From Aurantiochytrium sp. KH105 (lineage: Eukaryota; Sar; Bigyra; Thraustochytrida; Thraustochytriidae), in NCBI GenBank assembly GCA_003116975.1, contig BGKB01000019.1, positions 434,001 through 498,000 of the forward strand: DNA of 64,000 nucleotides. The letters run 5' to 3'. A program made the position numbers and the translations under genes. The notes under the pieces were generated by a model. It saw only the letters and a program-made list of their open reading frames with translations, ran no database searches and was not told the origin of the DNA. Of the stretch, positions 18,412-28,827 are shown piece after piece (the stretch's first letter is position 1; each line of letters starts with the position of its first letter).

Positions 18412-20688
18412 TTAAGACGACGCTGCTGCTGGCGTTGGCGTCGTCTCCAGCGTTGAGGCAAAGAGAAAGACGGCAATGATGTAGCGCGTTCCTTGCGAGA
18501 CGGCCTTGCCACCATGAACGACATTCCCGGGAAAGCTCACCATCCCGCCAGCCTCGGCATTGAGCGAACGACCGAGTCCAGGAAACCAAGTGCCCCCTCC
18601 CTCATATTCGGAGGGCTCATTGAGAGCAAGCGTGATGCTGAATTGGCTCTCGTCAGTATGCACCGGCAAAAAAGACTGCTTGTACGCCTCGTACTTGACC
18701 AGAAAGGCGTCGATGGTACGAATGGAAGCCGGGTCCACACCAAACTGCAAAGCAAGTGCAGGATAAATGGCACTCTCAAAGGCCTCAATAAGTGCTTCGC
18801 TTGTGAATTCCAGATTGCAGACTTCAAGGTCAGTTGTCGGCACCGCGTAATGACGAGAGCTTGTCCAGCCACCGTGCGAGGCAGCGTATGCTTCTGCCTC
18901 CTCGATAATACGACGGCACTTGTCCTTTGGCATTACGGGCTGCGAAGCTTGCGAGATCCATACCTCTCGTGAACGTTCTTGTGATTCCAAGGCGACACGC
19001 TCGAATAAGGTGTCTCCCTTTGAGACCTCCATTGGCTGAGCTTTGGAGCACGTGTAGAGCTCGTGAATCCGCACTGCACGACGCAGCAACGAGACGGCCT
19101 TGGCCTCCTCTGCCTTGTCGCGGCCCTCCGAAGATGCGGACGAAGCGCCCTCATGGGCCGCCTCGAGAGCGGCAACTGCAAATTTTCGGACTTCGTGAGC
19201 TTCCGTCCATCGATCAGACCAGCTCAAAATGCGAGCCTTGTCGTAAAGAGCAACAATGTCAAGTGGGTCACGTGCAAGAATCGCATCCGCGATGCGCAAC
19301 GCATCTTTGTGCAGACTATCCTGCTGAGCTTGCTTAAACCAAACGCGAAGAGCATCAAGATCAGCAGACGCAGTTGCAGAAGCGAAATCATGTGCACCCT
19401 CAATCTTGCAGCGTGCGCATGAGCACTTGATGTCACGCTCCTCGAGGTCTTCGCGCCGCTCCTCGTACGGAAGCGAACGGTCTACATAGCACAGCGTGTC
19501 TTGCTCAGCGGTGATCCAGGTCTTGCGCAGGTCACCTTCCAACCCTGCCTCATCCGTGCACGTCCACTTGACGTCAATGCTTGGGACGCAGCTGTGCCGC
19601 ACGAAAGTGGCGGCGCCCTTCTTGCCCACGGGCAAAGTGAGGCCATGCAGACACGGCAGGTAGAGCTCTGGCTCTGCGATAAATCGAGGAAGCTCAAGAG
19701 GAAGCTCGGCATCGTCCTCGTCAAGATCCGATCCTCCTGCGAAGGAATTCTCTTCGCTTTCCACATCCGCGCCACAGTCTTCATCCTCCTCTTCGTCATC
19801 GAGTTCATCGCTTTCCTGGCGCTGCATTCGACGCGCTTGCAAGGCGTCGAGGTAAAAATTACCCAGATGGAGCTGCTCCGTTGGCGAACGCATCTTGAGG
19901 TCCTCGGCAAATTTCAAAAGTGAAGACTTGATGTCGTCCGTCTCAAGGGAACATTGCACCGCGAAGCCAATCATTTTGCTCCACATGGTGCAGTCCACTG
20001 CCGGGACCTGTTCGAGAATGGGCACCGCTTCTTGCAGCAAGGACCAGGTTTCTTGTACAATTTCGCGCGCGTCTGCGGTATCATTGCTGGAAAATTTGTA
20101 CCAGCACTTGCCGTGCGTCTTGACGAGATTGAGGACCTCGTCTTGCCCTTGGAGCGCATCGGCAATAATACGCGCGAGCAGTTTCTGCGCGAGCGCGAGC
20201 TCGTCGTTGTAGCCGCTCGCATACGCAGCGAGACGAAATTGGTAGAGTTCATGCTCTTCGCTTTCTGCAAGTCCGAGGCAAAAGAAGCGATGACCGCCGT
20301 CTTCGAAGTGGCGCGCGCGGCACAACTCTGAGCAATAGATTTCGCCACACCCAAGGCTGCACACGACGCTTTCGGCACCAAAGGCACCAAAGGTACTCTT
20401 GGCGGCTGTATCAAGGATTTCTGCGGCCTCTTGCAGCTCGGGCTTGCCGGCAATGTGGGAGATTTGCCACGCCAGCGACCGCACATTTGCCGATCCGCAA
20501 TTCGCGCAGTTGATGCCATTCGCTTTGCTCATTGAGGATTGGTGCCAGATCAGCTCGCCAGCTTTGGCACTCAAGTTCGCCACGCGTACGCCGGCTCCGT
20601 CTTCGTCTTGGCCGTGGATCTCCATCCCTTCATCGCACGCCGCCGCGGCCCCCGCCTTTTCCTGTGCATCTCGGACCACACTTGCCAT
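18412..20688 (-). CDS. SET-domain protein fused to a 2-oxoglutarate/Fe(II) oxygenase (prolyl-4-hydroxylase type)
   Basis: 758 residues in one uninterrupted frame. A Cys-rich N-terminal part (CANCGS near 61; CSLGCGEIYC and CRARHF, about 109-130) resembles the MYND-type zinc module of SMYD proteins. An acidic linker (about 290-325) and the C-terminal half of a SET domain follow, with RHSCVPSIDVKW (His365) and a post-SET cysteine cluster (CSCARCKIEG, about 433). The last 200 residues form a 2OG oxygenase core. It has iron ligands His677 and Asp679 in VHTDE, distal His725 in VVHGGK, and the 2OG-anchoring Arg735. SET proteins methylate lysines; P4H-type enzymes hydroxylate proline or related residues. 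Joint action on one substrate is inference. Absence of a stop between the halves argues against two genes. Confidence 0.8.
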   Translation of the reverse strand: MASVVRDAQEKAGAAAACDEGMEIHGQDEDGAGVRVANLSAKAGELIWHQSSMSKANGINCANCGSANVRSLAWQISHIAGKPELQEAAEILDTAAKSTFGAFGAESVVCSLGCGEIYCSELCRARHFEDGGHRFFCLGLAESEEHELYQFRLAAYASGYNDELALAQKLLARIIADALQGQDEVLNLVKTHGKCWYKFSSNDTADAREIVQETWSLLQEAVPILEQVPAVDCTMWSKMIGFAVQCSLETDDIKSSLLKFAEDLKMRSPTEQLHLGNFYLDALQARRMQRQESDELDDEEEDEDCGADVESEENSFAGGSDLDEDDAELPLELPRFIAEPELYLPCLHGLTLPVGKKGAATFVRHSCVPSIDVKWTCTDEAGLEGDLRKTWITAEQDTLCYVDRSLPYEERREDLEERDIKCSCARCKIEGAHDFASATASADLDALRVWFKQAQQDSLHKDALRIADAILARDPLDIVALYDKARILSWSDRWTEAHEVRKFAVAALEAAHEGASSASSEGRDKAEEAKAVSLLRRAVRIHELYTCSKAQPMEVSKGDTLFERVALESQERSREVWISQASQPVMPKDKCRRIIEEAEAYAASHGGWTSSRHYAVPTTDLEVCNLEFTSEALIEAFESAIYPALALQFGVDPASIRTIDAFLVKYEAYKQSFLPVHTDESQFSITLALNEPSEYEGGGTWFPGLGRSLNAEAGGMVSFPGNVVHGGKAVSQGTRYIIAVFLFASTLETTPTPAAASS

Positions 20689-21055
20689 GGCTGCTGCCAG
20701 TCAGACGTGCGCTCTCGTGCCCTCTCGAGTCGCCTCGGCTCCACCCGACTCGACTCGACTCGTTTAGACTTGCCGAGAACAACGCCCACGGGTCTCCGCC
20801 CGCCCTGCGCACCCGCACGCGAGCGCTTCTCGAGCCCGCCTCGAGCCTCGCGTGTCTCGAACGAGATTTGCTCACAGAGCCTGGTTGTTGTATTTGTGTG
20901 GTTGGTCGCCTGGCCTCAGCCCTGCTCTTGCACTGCTGGGACTTGGCAAATCCGAGCGCAGGAAGGCCCCCACCCAGCAGTCCCACGCTAGACCGTTTCT
21001 TCGCTCCAAGAGGAGGGCGAATGCAATCGGCAATCAGGCAAGCAGGCACGGGGAG
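20689..21055. promoter_or_regulatory. Divergent intergenic region with CGACT repeat
   Basis: 367 bp between divergent starts, so a bidirectional promoter is inferred. It contains a (CGACT)n repeat at 20746-20762. No defined element is seen. Confidence 0.35.
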
Positions 21056-23653
21056 ATGGTCGTGGTGGAGCTCGGGGGCGTGGAGGACGCCGCGGAGAGG
21101 GAGAGCTACCTCGCGTTCCTGGCGGAGAACGACATCGCCTTTGTCAGGTCCCAGGACGGTAACTCGTACACGGCCGAGGTTGCGCTCGTGGACGACGAGG
21201 ACGACGACAACGAGGAAGACTACGAGGACGAGGACGACCACGGTCTCCGGCGAGGAAACGGCGGCGACGGACGAGAAGGCGACGCATTTGAGGAGATCGG
21301 GTTTGCTCTGGACCAGCAACAGCAGCAAGGACGAAGACAGAGCGCTCTCTCCAGCGGGATGCAAAGTGGAGCGGGTGCACGTGCCAGTGCAGGCGCGAGC
21401 TTGTCCGGCACAAGGTCTATAACTTCGGGAGGAAGGCCGCCGCAGGAGACGCAACGTATCCTGCGCGCCTTCCGCAAGTCAGCCGATGAAGAGGACTTTG
21501 CAACGTACTCCAAATTCTGCTCGCTCATCGAGATGCGGGACAAACTCGAACCCCGACCCCGATCCCTCAAGTGGCTCAACGGACTCATTAACGACGTTTA
21601 CGATGACCGGGCCGCTGTCAAGAGCAAGTATGATCTCGAAGAACTTCGCATCTTTCCCGTCTTTGTAATGGACCACCTCGGGAAAAGATACGGACTGAGA
21701 CAAATCATCGACCAAGTCGCCTGGGATATGGTCCTCAGCGTGCACACACATCGACGACATCGCATCGAGGTCGAGGTCTTTGCTCGATTTCTTGAAGAGT
21801 ACTATGACCGCGAAGATCTCCGCTTCTACCTTCGCGTTCGTAGCATCACCGACAATATTGTTCAGCGTTCCGTGCGCGCTGGCTGGTCCAAGGAGTCTGT
21901 CAGTCAACGTTCAACTACCTCTACTCGCTCAGACATCCACGTCTATCTCAAGTGGAACGAGGTTGAAGCCGTTGCAAAGCACCTCTTTGGATCAAGCGAC
22001 AGTGCCGAGCGCCAGGAGACATTTTTGGCTTTAGTCGACGAGAATGCCATGCCTTTGAGCTCTGACGCTGAGTCTGGGTATGCCGGAGACTCCGAAACCA
22101 ATTCGCCACTCGTAGAGGTTGCCCAGCTTCTTCACCTCGCGGTAGCGCAGAATCATGACATTCGTGCACAGTCGATGAGCACCGATGCTCGCATGGCGCG
22201 CCGTCGCGACGAGGCCATGCAGGACGTCTTCGGAAACGCGCAGAATACCTATCACGATAAACTCCGCGAACTCGGATTTGCTGCAAGCGTGGCCGACGAC
22301 CAGCTCAGCCGCGATCTTCACCGCCAACGTCGACTCGACGAGATGTGTCACGCAATAAAGCGCGCCTTGCTAGAAAACGATGCCACGCGAGACTCTCTTC
22401 CTGATGTAAATGAGGCAACGATTCGCGAGTGGGCCGCAGGACTCATGGCCCGGGAAACCTTGGAGGATGGTGCTGCCGATCAAGCATCTCGTTCTCTGCG
22501 GAGCTCACAAACACAGAAGCGTATGCCGAAGTCCAAGGCCAGCTCCGGCGAAACGCTCGACTCGCGATATACTCGCCGCGACGAACGCGGTCGCGGTGTG
22601 TCCCCCTCGCAGCAACAGAGTCCGCCGCCACCGAGCTCTCCGCGACCGCCGCCGCCCCCTTACGAAGACTTTGAAGAGTCACCGACTGCGAAATCATCGT
22701 CAGACTTTGGTTCCTCGGCATACGAACTCGGAGGATTTTACCCATCGCATTCCAATACAAGTCCGGCTTCGTCCGTTTCCAAATTCGTGCCCATTGATGC
22801 TTCGCAAGGTCATCACGCGGAAGCAAAGGGAGGAGGTCTTCCATCGGCACTTTTGCACTCGTCTCAGCAGTCCTCGATACCTGGCTTGCGCACAGTGTCT
22901 GACTTGCCACCGAGCTCAGCTGAGCCTTCCCACACGCATCCGTATGGCACGCCAAGTGAGCGATCTTTTGGAGCGACCGCGACAACGAAACATGCCAATC
23001 ACCCCTCCGCGGTTCCTCGCGTGCCACTCTCGCCGCCTCCACCACCCCCGGTTGCAGAAGGGCTGATGCTCTCGCCTTCCGCCCTGTCCGAGCCTGGGAA
23101 CGCCTGGCCCGGCGCGCGTGGGGGCATGCAAGCAGGCCGAGGCCACCCCACGCACTCTGGTGCAGGGTCCCAGGTCAATCCGTATCAACATCGCCACACA
23201 GACGCACAGAATGTGATGCGCGAGATTCACGTCAAGCTTGAGCGCGCCAAGCAGGCTTATCTTGCGTCTTTAATGAGTTCAGCCAGAGACCTTCCGCAGA
23301 CGGTCTTGTATGAAATAGAAGAAGAGGTTCGCGCCCAGCTTGACCAAAAGACGCGCAAGATTCTGAACGACATTGTGCTTGGGAGGCGGGGTGCCTCTCC
23401 GGGCAGCAGTCCTGTGGACCCGGGTCTCTTGCAGAATCATTCGCATGAGCAGCTCGTGACTGTTTACAAGAACATTCTGCGCTCTCAGCGCGCGAGCGAC
23501 GGTTCATACCTTCACCTAAGCCGCCAAGTCGAGGAGCTGTGCGAAGGCATTCTTCATTCTGCAGAGCTTCGTCAAGAGGTCGAACCCCTCGTTGCGCTCC
23601 TTTCCACTTACGCCAATGCGAGACTGGGCAACAACAGATCTAAGTACTTGTGA
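21056..23653 (+). CDS. Large protein with conserved helical block and Pro/Ser-rich middle, unknown
   Basis: The start is the first ATG in frame at 21056 (MVVVELGGVEDAAE), giving 865 residues; the open frame upstream lacks an ATG. An acidic segment (about 42-63) is followed by a well-structured helical block at about 131-275 (motifs IFPVFVMDHLGKRYGLRQII and ARFLEEYYDREDLRFYLRVR). A second helical stretch follows, then a long disordered Pro/Ser-rich region (about 475-700) with poly-Pro runs. The C-terminus is a helical domain (about 708-860, NPYQHRHTDAQNVMREIHVKL). I recall similar blocks in uncharacterised protist proteins but cannot name a function. Confidence 0.65.
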   Translation: MVVVELGGVEDAAERESYLAFLAENDIAFVRSQDGNSYTAEVALVDDEDDDNEEDYEDEDDHGLRRGNGGDGREGDAFEEIGFALDQQQQQGRRQSALSSGMQSGAGARASAGASLSGTRSITSGGRPPQETQRILRAFRKSADEEDFATYSKFCSLIEMRDKLEPRPRSLKWLNGLINDVYDDRAAVKSKYDLEELRIFPVFVMDHLGKRYGLRQIIDQVAWDMVLSVHTHRRHRIEVEVFARFLEEYYDREDLRFYLRVRSITDNIVQRSVRAGWSKESVSQRSTTSTRSDIHVYLKWNEVEAVAKHLFGSSDSAERQETFLALVDENAMPLSSDAESGYAGDSETNSPLVEVAQLLHLAVAQNHDIRAQSMSTDARMARRRDEAMQDVFGNAQNTYHDKLRELGFAASVADDQLSRDLHRQRRLDEMCHAIKRALLENDATRDSLPDVNEATIREWAAGLMARETLEDGAADQASRSLRSSQTQKRMPKSKASSGETLDSRYTRRDERGRGVSPSQQQSPPPPSSPRPPPPPYEDFEESPTAKSSSDFGSSAYELGGFYPSHSNTSPASSVSKFVPIDASQGHHAEAKGGGLPSALLHSSQQSSIPGLRTVSDLPPSSAEPSHTHPYGTPSERSFGATATTKHANHPSAVPRVPLSPPPPPPVAEGLMLSPSALSEPGNAWPGARGGMQAGRGHPTHSGAGSQVNPYQHRHTDAQNVMREIHVKLERAKQAYLASLMSSARDLPQTVLYEIEEEVRAQLDQKTRKILNDIVLGRRGASPGSSPVDPGLLQNHSHEQLVTVYKNILRSQRASDGSYLHLSRQVEELCEGILHSAELRQEVEPLVALLSTYANARLGNNRSKYL

Positions 23654-23967
23654 CCTTTTAATCCCTCTACTACTTGTCTCAGAAATAGGAGTGTATAACT
23701 CTAGTGGCTCAAAGAGAGGAAGGCGGCCAACCAACAATGCATGGTCGATGGCCTGTTCCTTTTGGTGTCTCATGTCAACAAGAGATTAGGCCTAGTTATA
23801 GGTCCTTCAGGCAAGAATCAGTGTTCGTGCGTGCATCCTGACGTAACACGCGACGTAGCCACGCATAGACAAGCGAGCAAGTAAATGAGCAAGCAAGCAA
23901 AGCCAAAATATTATAAGAAGCAGATGTTGTAATCGACAGAATCAAGATAGTGTCATTGTACTATTTC
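23654..23967. other. Convergent 3' intergenic region
   Basis: About 0.3 kb between converging genes. No gene is seen. Confidence 0.4.
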
Positions 23968-26900
23968 CTACGAATGAGTTGGCAGCGTTTGTGATGGCGC
24001 CACGAAGATCATCGCTTCTGTTGGCGACGGCACTGTATACTTGTCTGCGAATCGCTTCGAGCCCACCGTAATGGTTGGCAGCTGCACGTTGCCACTCACG
24101 AGTGGAACAAGGTTGAGCTTAAACTTTGTAGACTGCGTCGGCCCAAGAAGGAGCGTGGTGGAGTAGCTTCCAGCAATGTAAAATGACGAATTTCGCGACA
24201 CAGAAAGCTCGAGCTCCTGCGCCATCCCCGATGCATTCTGAATGTCGAGGACTGCAAGCATGGACTCGCCCACGCGCTTGTCTTCGGAAGGAAATGTCGA
24301 GAGTGTAAAGAAAAACTGCGTGTGTTCCACTCGCAATTTTGGCAGTGGAATGTGCATAGTCATCTCCGGCCTGCCCTCTTGGCGGCGCCACAGAACTGCC
24401 ACATAACCCAAGGTCGTGTTGTCACCCATCGAGGATGTGCTTACTTCAAAGCCGAGCGAAAGACGTTCGCCGCCGTGCATTGCAACAGGGGCTGGAAGCA
24501 CAGACGTAGATACGTTCGAAGCCCCCGGTGTCTCGTCGAGCCTTCGCGTCGGGGATGTTGACTCGCTGGCAACCGTACACATTTTGGACGGCTCAACACG
24601 AACGTCAACAACCTCGATACGGTCGACAGCAAGAGGCTCTTGCGGGCAGACAAGATCAAGGTCGACAGTACAGGGAGCGTTGACGCCCAAGGCACTTGGT
24701 AGCTGCGGATTGCGTGGAATGAGTTTGACTTGGCTCTCGAAGGGAAGACAGCAAGGGATTTCGAATGTCTTGTTTGCCTGCACGCAGGTCCTTGCGTTTG
24801 GGAGCACGTAGTCCAGCCTGAGTGTACACTTTCTCGCCTGACGACGCCCCGACGCCGCAGATGCAGAAAACGGTAGCGAGCTGAACCGACATGCAAATTT
24901 GATCGAGCACGATGTCCCAGGCTCGAGAGAGACATTCTGCTCGAGAGGATCACTTGGCTGCAGATCATCGGATGAAAGCTCGAGGGACGTATGATCCATT
25001 TTGAAAAAGAACGGCGTTGACTTGGACTGCAATGGTGGATCGCACGTGACCCAGAGCTTGCCGTCCCTGATTGATTCCTCGCCTGCGGAAAGGTGTGCCT
25101 CGAGCTCAAACATTTCACCAACCAAAGCGAATCCTGAATGTTCGAGACGGATCTCTAACGAGCTTTCAAAGGGGCGAATGACCAAGGAGCGCGAGGGACG
25201 AGCTGGCGTCGAGCTTTGCTGCTGAGATGCACCATGAGATCTTGCGCCATGCATGGCAGACGAGAGAGAGATTCTACTGGTCCCGTTGAGGTTTGGCGAA
25301 GCTGTGATTAGATTGAGCACCGTGTCGCTCGAGTGCAACGGGTCATTAGCGGCCTCTCGGGCAGACGACCACAAAGACACGCCCGAGAACATTGCAAAGC
25401 CAGCTGGTGGCTCCATCGTGGCCGATTCCTCGGCCACGAGCTTGAGCTGCAGGCGCACGGGCGTCAAGGGAACACCGCGACGAGACGGCGAAGCCAAGAG
25501 CCCGCCTTGGCGGTGCCTCGCAAGGCTCGTCATATCGCCTGCGTCCGCAGAAGAAGAACGCGGCTTGGAATTTTCCAGATCAAGGAGATGCACAGGGACC
25601 TTAAAAGTCTGCTCTGTGTTCGCGGCGAAGCGCACCTCGTGTTGGCCCTCCGTCAAAGGAACCTCGTAGCGCGAATCATTAAAGATCATGGAAAGGGTTT
25701 GAAAGCGCGTCTCGATGTGAAAGGTCGACCGTATTCGTACAACGAGCTCTACCGTGTCGCCTACTGCGGCTTCGTGACGGTCAAAGTATGCGGACCACTG
25801 AATGGGAGAATCTTCCAAATCATCGAGTGTAAAACCAAGTTTGAGACGAGCACCATCAGGCGTGTTGCCATCCTTTGCGCGGCGCACGGGCGTGGCGAGC
25901 CATGTGTGGAACTGCTGGGCGACAGCCGCCTTGCGCGCTGGCGGCACAGCGCGCATGGAGAGGAGGCGAAGCGCGCTGTGCATGACTTTACGACGCTCGG
26001 AGACAGCATCAATGTCAAAGTCAGCATCGCCGGGAGAAAGCTTGGACGCCGAGTCAACAATATCGAATAAAACTGGCTCAGCGAGCGCGAACCATTGATC
26101 GCGATTGAAGGCGACGACGGCATGGAGGAGGTCCTGCATGGCCAGTCCAATGGCCCCTCTCTGGACAAGCTCGCGGCCAATGCAGGCCCGGATTCCGGCG
26201 ATAAGACGGACGCTTCGCGCATCTTTGTTCGTCTCGGTGGATAGAGCGAGAACTCTGCGAAGCAAATGAAGCGCCAAGGCGCCCTGATCACACTTGGCCT
26301 CCTCAAGGTATATTGCGCACTGGGTCAGAGAGTTCGACACCGATGCTTCGATGGACGCATTGCTCTGCATAGATGTCACTACCGGATATGCGCCCATAAA
26401 TTGGCTTGACTCGACGCGAGCATTGTGCTGACTTGTAAGGGAGTCGAGCTGCTCGCGCAGTTGTTGGGCGTTTGCAGCGGAAGGGCCGGCGACACCGAGC
26501 GCCTCCGCGGCCTCTCGGCGCCGGATGGCAAAACGGCTTGCAAGACGAGTGTGATATGCAACGCTGCAGCGCGCTCGATCGAACGCGGAGAGTCCTGAGA
26601 GGGAGACGGCGGTACCGAGTTCGTAAATGAGGCCCGAGAACCCTACATGCTGATTTGCAAGCCATTCCCAGTGCTGGAAGATGAGACTGGCGGGGCCCTC
26701 GAGGGCACGAAAGGTGCGCATGTGCCGATCAAACTGCATTAATATGGCCTTGGTACTCTGGCTCGACGAAAGACGCAGCCGACAGAGGCGAATGTGCACT
26801 ATTTCTGCAACAGCCTTGATCTCCATGACGGGGTAGGTGCCCGGCGCGTGAACGAGAAGCTCCTCGGTCTGCATTTGAGTGGGCTGATTTGAGGATTTGC

Positions 26901-27990
26901 GGGAGGCAAGCTCAATGCAAGCCAGATACGCGAGCTCGTGATGTTTGAGTGCCTTTTCAAAGGTAAAGGTTGCCTCGTAAAGGCGTGCCATCTTGAGATT
27001 GTAGCGAGCAGTCGCGGCGTAGTAGGCCTCGACACTACGGGTTCGGCTCCCATGCTGTTGTTGACCCAAGTGAAGAAGATGTTGTTGCGCGCGCAAGCCT
27101 TTTGCTGTGTAATATGCGGCAGACTCCTTGCGTACGATTCGCGCCAGAGACACAAGCGGCGCCTCGGCAGCATCGGCACTATTCACAACAACCACGCAGT
27201 TTTGTGAGAGCTTGAGTTCGCGTGCGAGCGCACTCGTCCTCTGCTGAACCTGTTCTAGCTTGTGAGGCACCTCGAGTTGGGACGGCACGTCGCTCTCAGC
27301 AAAGAGAATGACAATAATGCGAACAAATGACGCGTACTGATTAAGCCCTCGACGAAGCTCGGCCACTTTGTCTCCAATTTCACGATCAGGGGCATTTGCT
27401 TGACAGACAAGAAGGACACAGCTTGGAATGAGACCCTGATGTTTGTCCATCCAGGCTGTAGAAAAGATCCCTGCGAGCGGCTTCCCGCCAGTCCCACCGG
27501 AAAACTGTTGCTGTTGCTGCTGTTGCTGCAAGGTGTCTGCGTCGACACCTCGCTGCATTTCCTGGAGCCTCACTTGAGGTTGCATGGCCGCGTCTTTTTT
27601 CGTTGGGTAAGCAAAGCGCATCGATCGCTCGTGCACGACGAAGCCCCCAGAATCGTCGTTGCTGTTGTCATCACTGGCGCTTGCGCCTTCATGATTCTTT
27701 TCACCGGGGTGAAGAGCTCCTGCCGCGGGGTCGCCGTCGTGGTCGCCCTGCTTCGGGCCCGAGTTCTCTCCCGCGGCATCGAGCGCCCGCGAGGCAGGGC
27801 GCAGCACGACGCCGCTCGCGCGCAGGGTCTCGGTGAGCCCATGCCGTAGGCCCGCTGCCACGACGGCGCCATCCTTGCCTGCGGCGCCGGCCGCGTGCCG
27901 TGTCGTTGCCGCGCGCTCTGCGCCGGGGCCGGTCTTCTCCGCGTCCGCCTGCACCACCGCCACCAGCGGCCGCAGCGCCGCGCCGCGCAT
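23968..27990 (-). CDS. TRAPPC11: TRAPP complex subunit 11 (foie-gras family)
   Basis: The start is placed at the ATG at 27990-27988 (MRGAALRPLVAVV), giving 1340 residues; 18 more codons upstream run through a GATC-type repeat and are probably not coding. A poly-Gln tract (about 155-163) precedes the globular part. The foie-gras region (about 310-560) contains the family pattern: AYYAATARYNLKMARLYEAT, KALKHHELAYLACIEL, MEIKAVAEIVHIRLCRLRL and FQHWEWLANQHVGF. The C-terminal half (about 720-1340) is beta-rich, consistent with the Gryzun domain. TRAPPC11 is a TRAPP III subunit acting in ER-to-Golgi traffic and autophagy. Length fits the family (about 1100-1300) with a longer low-complexity N-terminus. 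Confidence 0.85.
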   Translation of the reverse strand: MRGAALRPLVAVVQADAEKTGPGAERAATTRHAAGAAGKDGAVVAAGLRHGLTETLRASGVVLRPASRALDAAGENSGPKQGDHDGDPAAGALHPGEKNHEGASASDDNSNDDSGGFVVHERSMRFAYPTKKDAAMQPQVRLQEMQRGVDADTLQQQQQQQQFSGGTGGKPLAGIFSTAWMDKHQGLIPSCVLLVCQANAPDREIGDKVAELRRGLNQYASFVRIIVILFAESDVPSQLEVPHKLEQVQQRTSALARELKLSQNCVVVVNSADAAEAPLVSLARIVRKESAAYYTAKGLRAQQHLLHLGQQQHGSRTRSVEAYYAATARYNLKMARLYEATFTFEKALKHHELAYLACIELASRKSSNQPTQMQTEELLVHAPGTYPVMEIKAVAEIVHIRLCRLRLSSSQSTKAILMQFDRHMRTFRALEGPASLIFQHWEWLANQHVGFSGLIYELGTAVSLSGLSAFDRARCSVAYHTRLASRFAIRRREAAEALGVAGPSAANAQQLREQLDSLTSQHNARVESSQFMGAYPVVTSMQSNASIEASVSNSLTQCAIYLEEAKCDQGALALHLLRRVLALSTETNKDARSVRLIAGIRACIGRELVQRGAIGLAMQDLLHAVVAFNRDQWFALAEPVLFDIVDSASKLSPGDADFDIDAVSERRKVMHSALRLLSMRAVPPARKAAVAQQFHTWLATPVRRAKDGNTPDGARLKLGFTLDDLEDSPIQWSAYFDRHEAAVGDTVELVVRIRSTFHIETRFQTLSMIFNDSRYEVPLTEGQHEVRFAANTEQTFKVPVHLLDLENSKPRSSSADAGDMTSLARHRQGGLLASPSRRGVPLTPVRLQLKLVAEESATMEPPAGFAMFSGVSLWSSAREAANDPLHSSDTVLNLITASPNLNGTSRISLSSAMHGARSHGASQQQSSTPARPSRSLVIRPFESSLEIRLEHSGFALVGEMFELEAHLSAGEESIRDGKLWVTCDPPLQSKSTPFFFKMDHTSLELSSDDLQPSDPLEQNVSLEPGTSCSIKFACRFSSLPFSASAASGRRQARKCTLRLDYVLPNARTCVQANKTFEIPCCLPFESQVKLIPRNPQLPSALGVNAPCTVDLDLVCPQEPLAVDRIEVVDVRVEPSKMCTVASESTSPTRRLDETPGASNVSTSVLPAPVAMHGGERLSLGFEVSTSSMGDNTTLGYVAVLWRRQEGRPEMTMHIPLPKLRVEHTQFFFTLSTFPSEDKRVGESMLAVLDIQNASGMAQELELSVSRNSSFYIAGSYSTTLLLGPTQSTKFKLNLVPLVSGNVQLPTITVGSKRFADKYTVPSPTEAMIFVAPSQTLPTHS

Positions 27991-28827
27991 GGCGCAGGAT
28001 CTTTTCGTCTTGTGCCTTTGTCGATCGATCGATCGATCGATCATCGATCATCGAAGCAGCAGAAAGCTCGTCGAGATCATGATCATTGATTTCTGCTCTT
28101 TTGCCCACATTGCGCGTCTGATCAAGAGCAGGGAAGCGCAGGAGAGAAGACCAGTCTTGAGGTATACACCAGGACCAGGACCAGGACCAGGACCCGGACC
28201 CGGATCATGACCAGAAGAAGATGTCGTGGTCGTCGCAAGCGAGCTTTGCATTTTGTTGATGAAAAAACTCTCGATGAATTTACTACACCCTTGAACGGGC
28301 GCGCCGCTGAGACGACTGATGCTTGAACGACAACTTGGAGGCCAAGCGACCGCTATACTGAACGATGTGTTGATCACTTTTGCGTGAAAATGTTGGAAAA
28401 CAACGTTGAACACACCAAGGCTGGCCAACTCGTTAGCTCATGTCTAGGTACTTTTTAAGGCTTTGAGACGAAGCCTCATGGATGATTCGAAGCCCTCAAA
28501 TATGATCGAAGCCGTCCAGGATGAGGGCTGTACGTACAGCATCGTTTGCTGTCCCGAAGCCTGAAGCTTGAAGCTTGAAGCTCGCCGAGACCTGGAAAGG
28601 TGCAATACACACTGCGAAAAAAGAGACACATGAGGCCCAAAACACGAACTTGAGCAAGTAAAAGCGGCGGTGCACCTCGTAGCGATCGACACGAGAGGGG
28701 CAGCAGGTGGCAGCGCAACCAGGGAGTACTTACCGCCGCGTGGCAACGAGGTGGTCTCGAAGCTCGTTAACGCTTGCTCTGAAGGGTCTTCCGGACGGTG
28801 GAGCCGAGGCTCAGCAAGATCAGGCAA
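27991..28827. promoter_or_regulatory. Divergent intergenic region with tandem repeats
   Basis: About 0.84 kb between divergent starts. Contains a TCGA/GATC repeat at about 28020-28048 and a hexanucleotide (ACCAGG)n array at about 28168-28206 that grades into ACCCGG. Promoter role is inferred from position. Confidence 0.35.

Noticed and set aside
27991-28044. 18-codon N-terminal extension of TRAPPC11
   Set aside because: It reads through a GATC repeat (MIDRSIDRQ) and is less likely than the downstream ATG, although not excluded.
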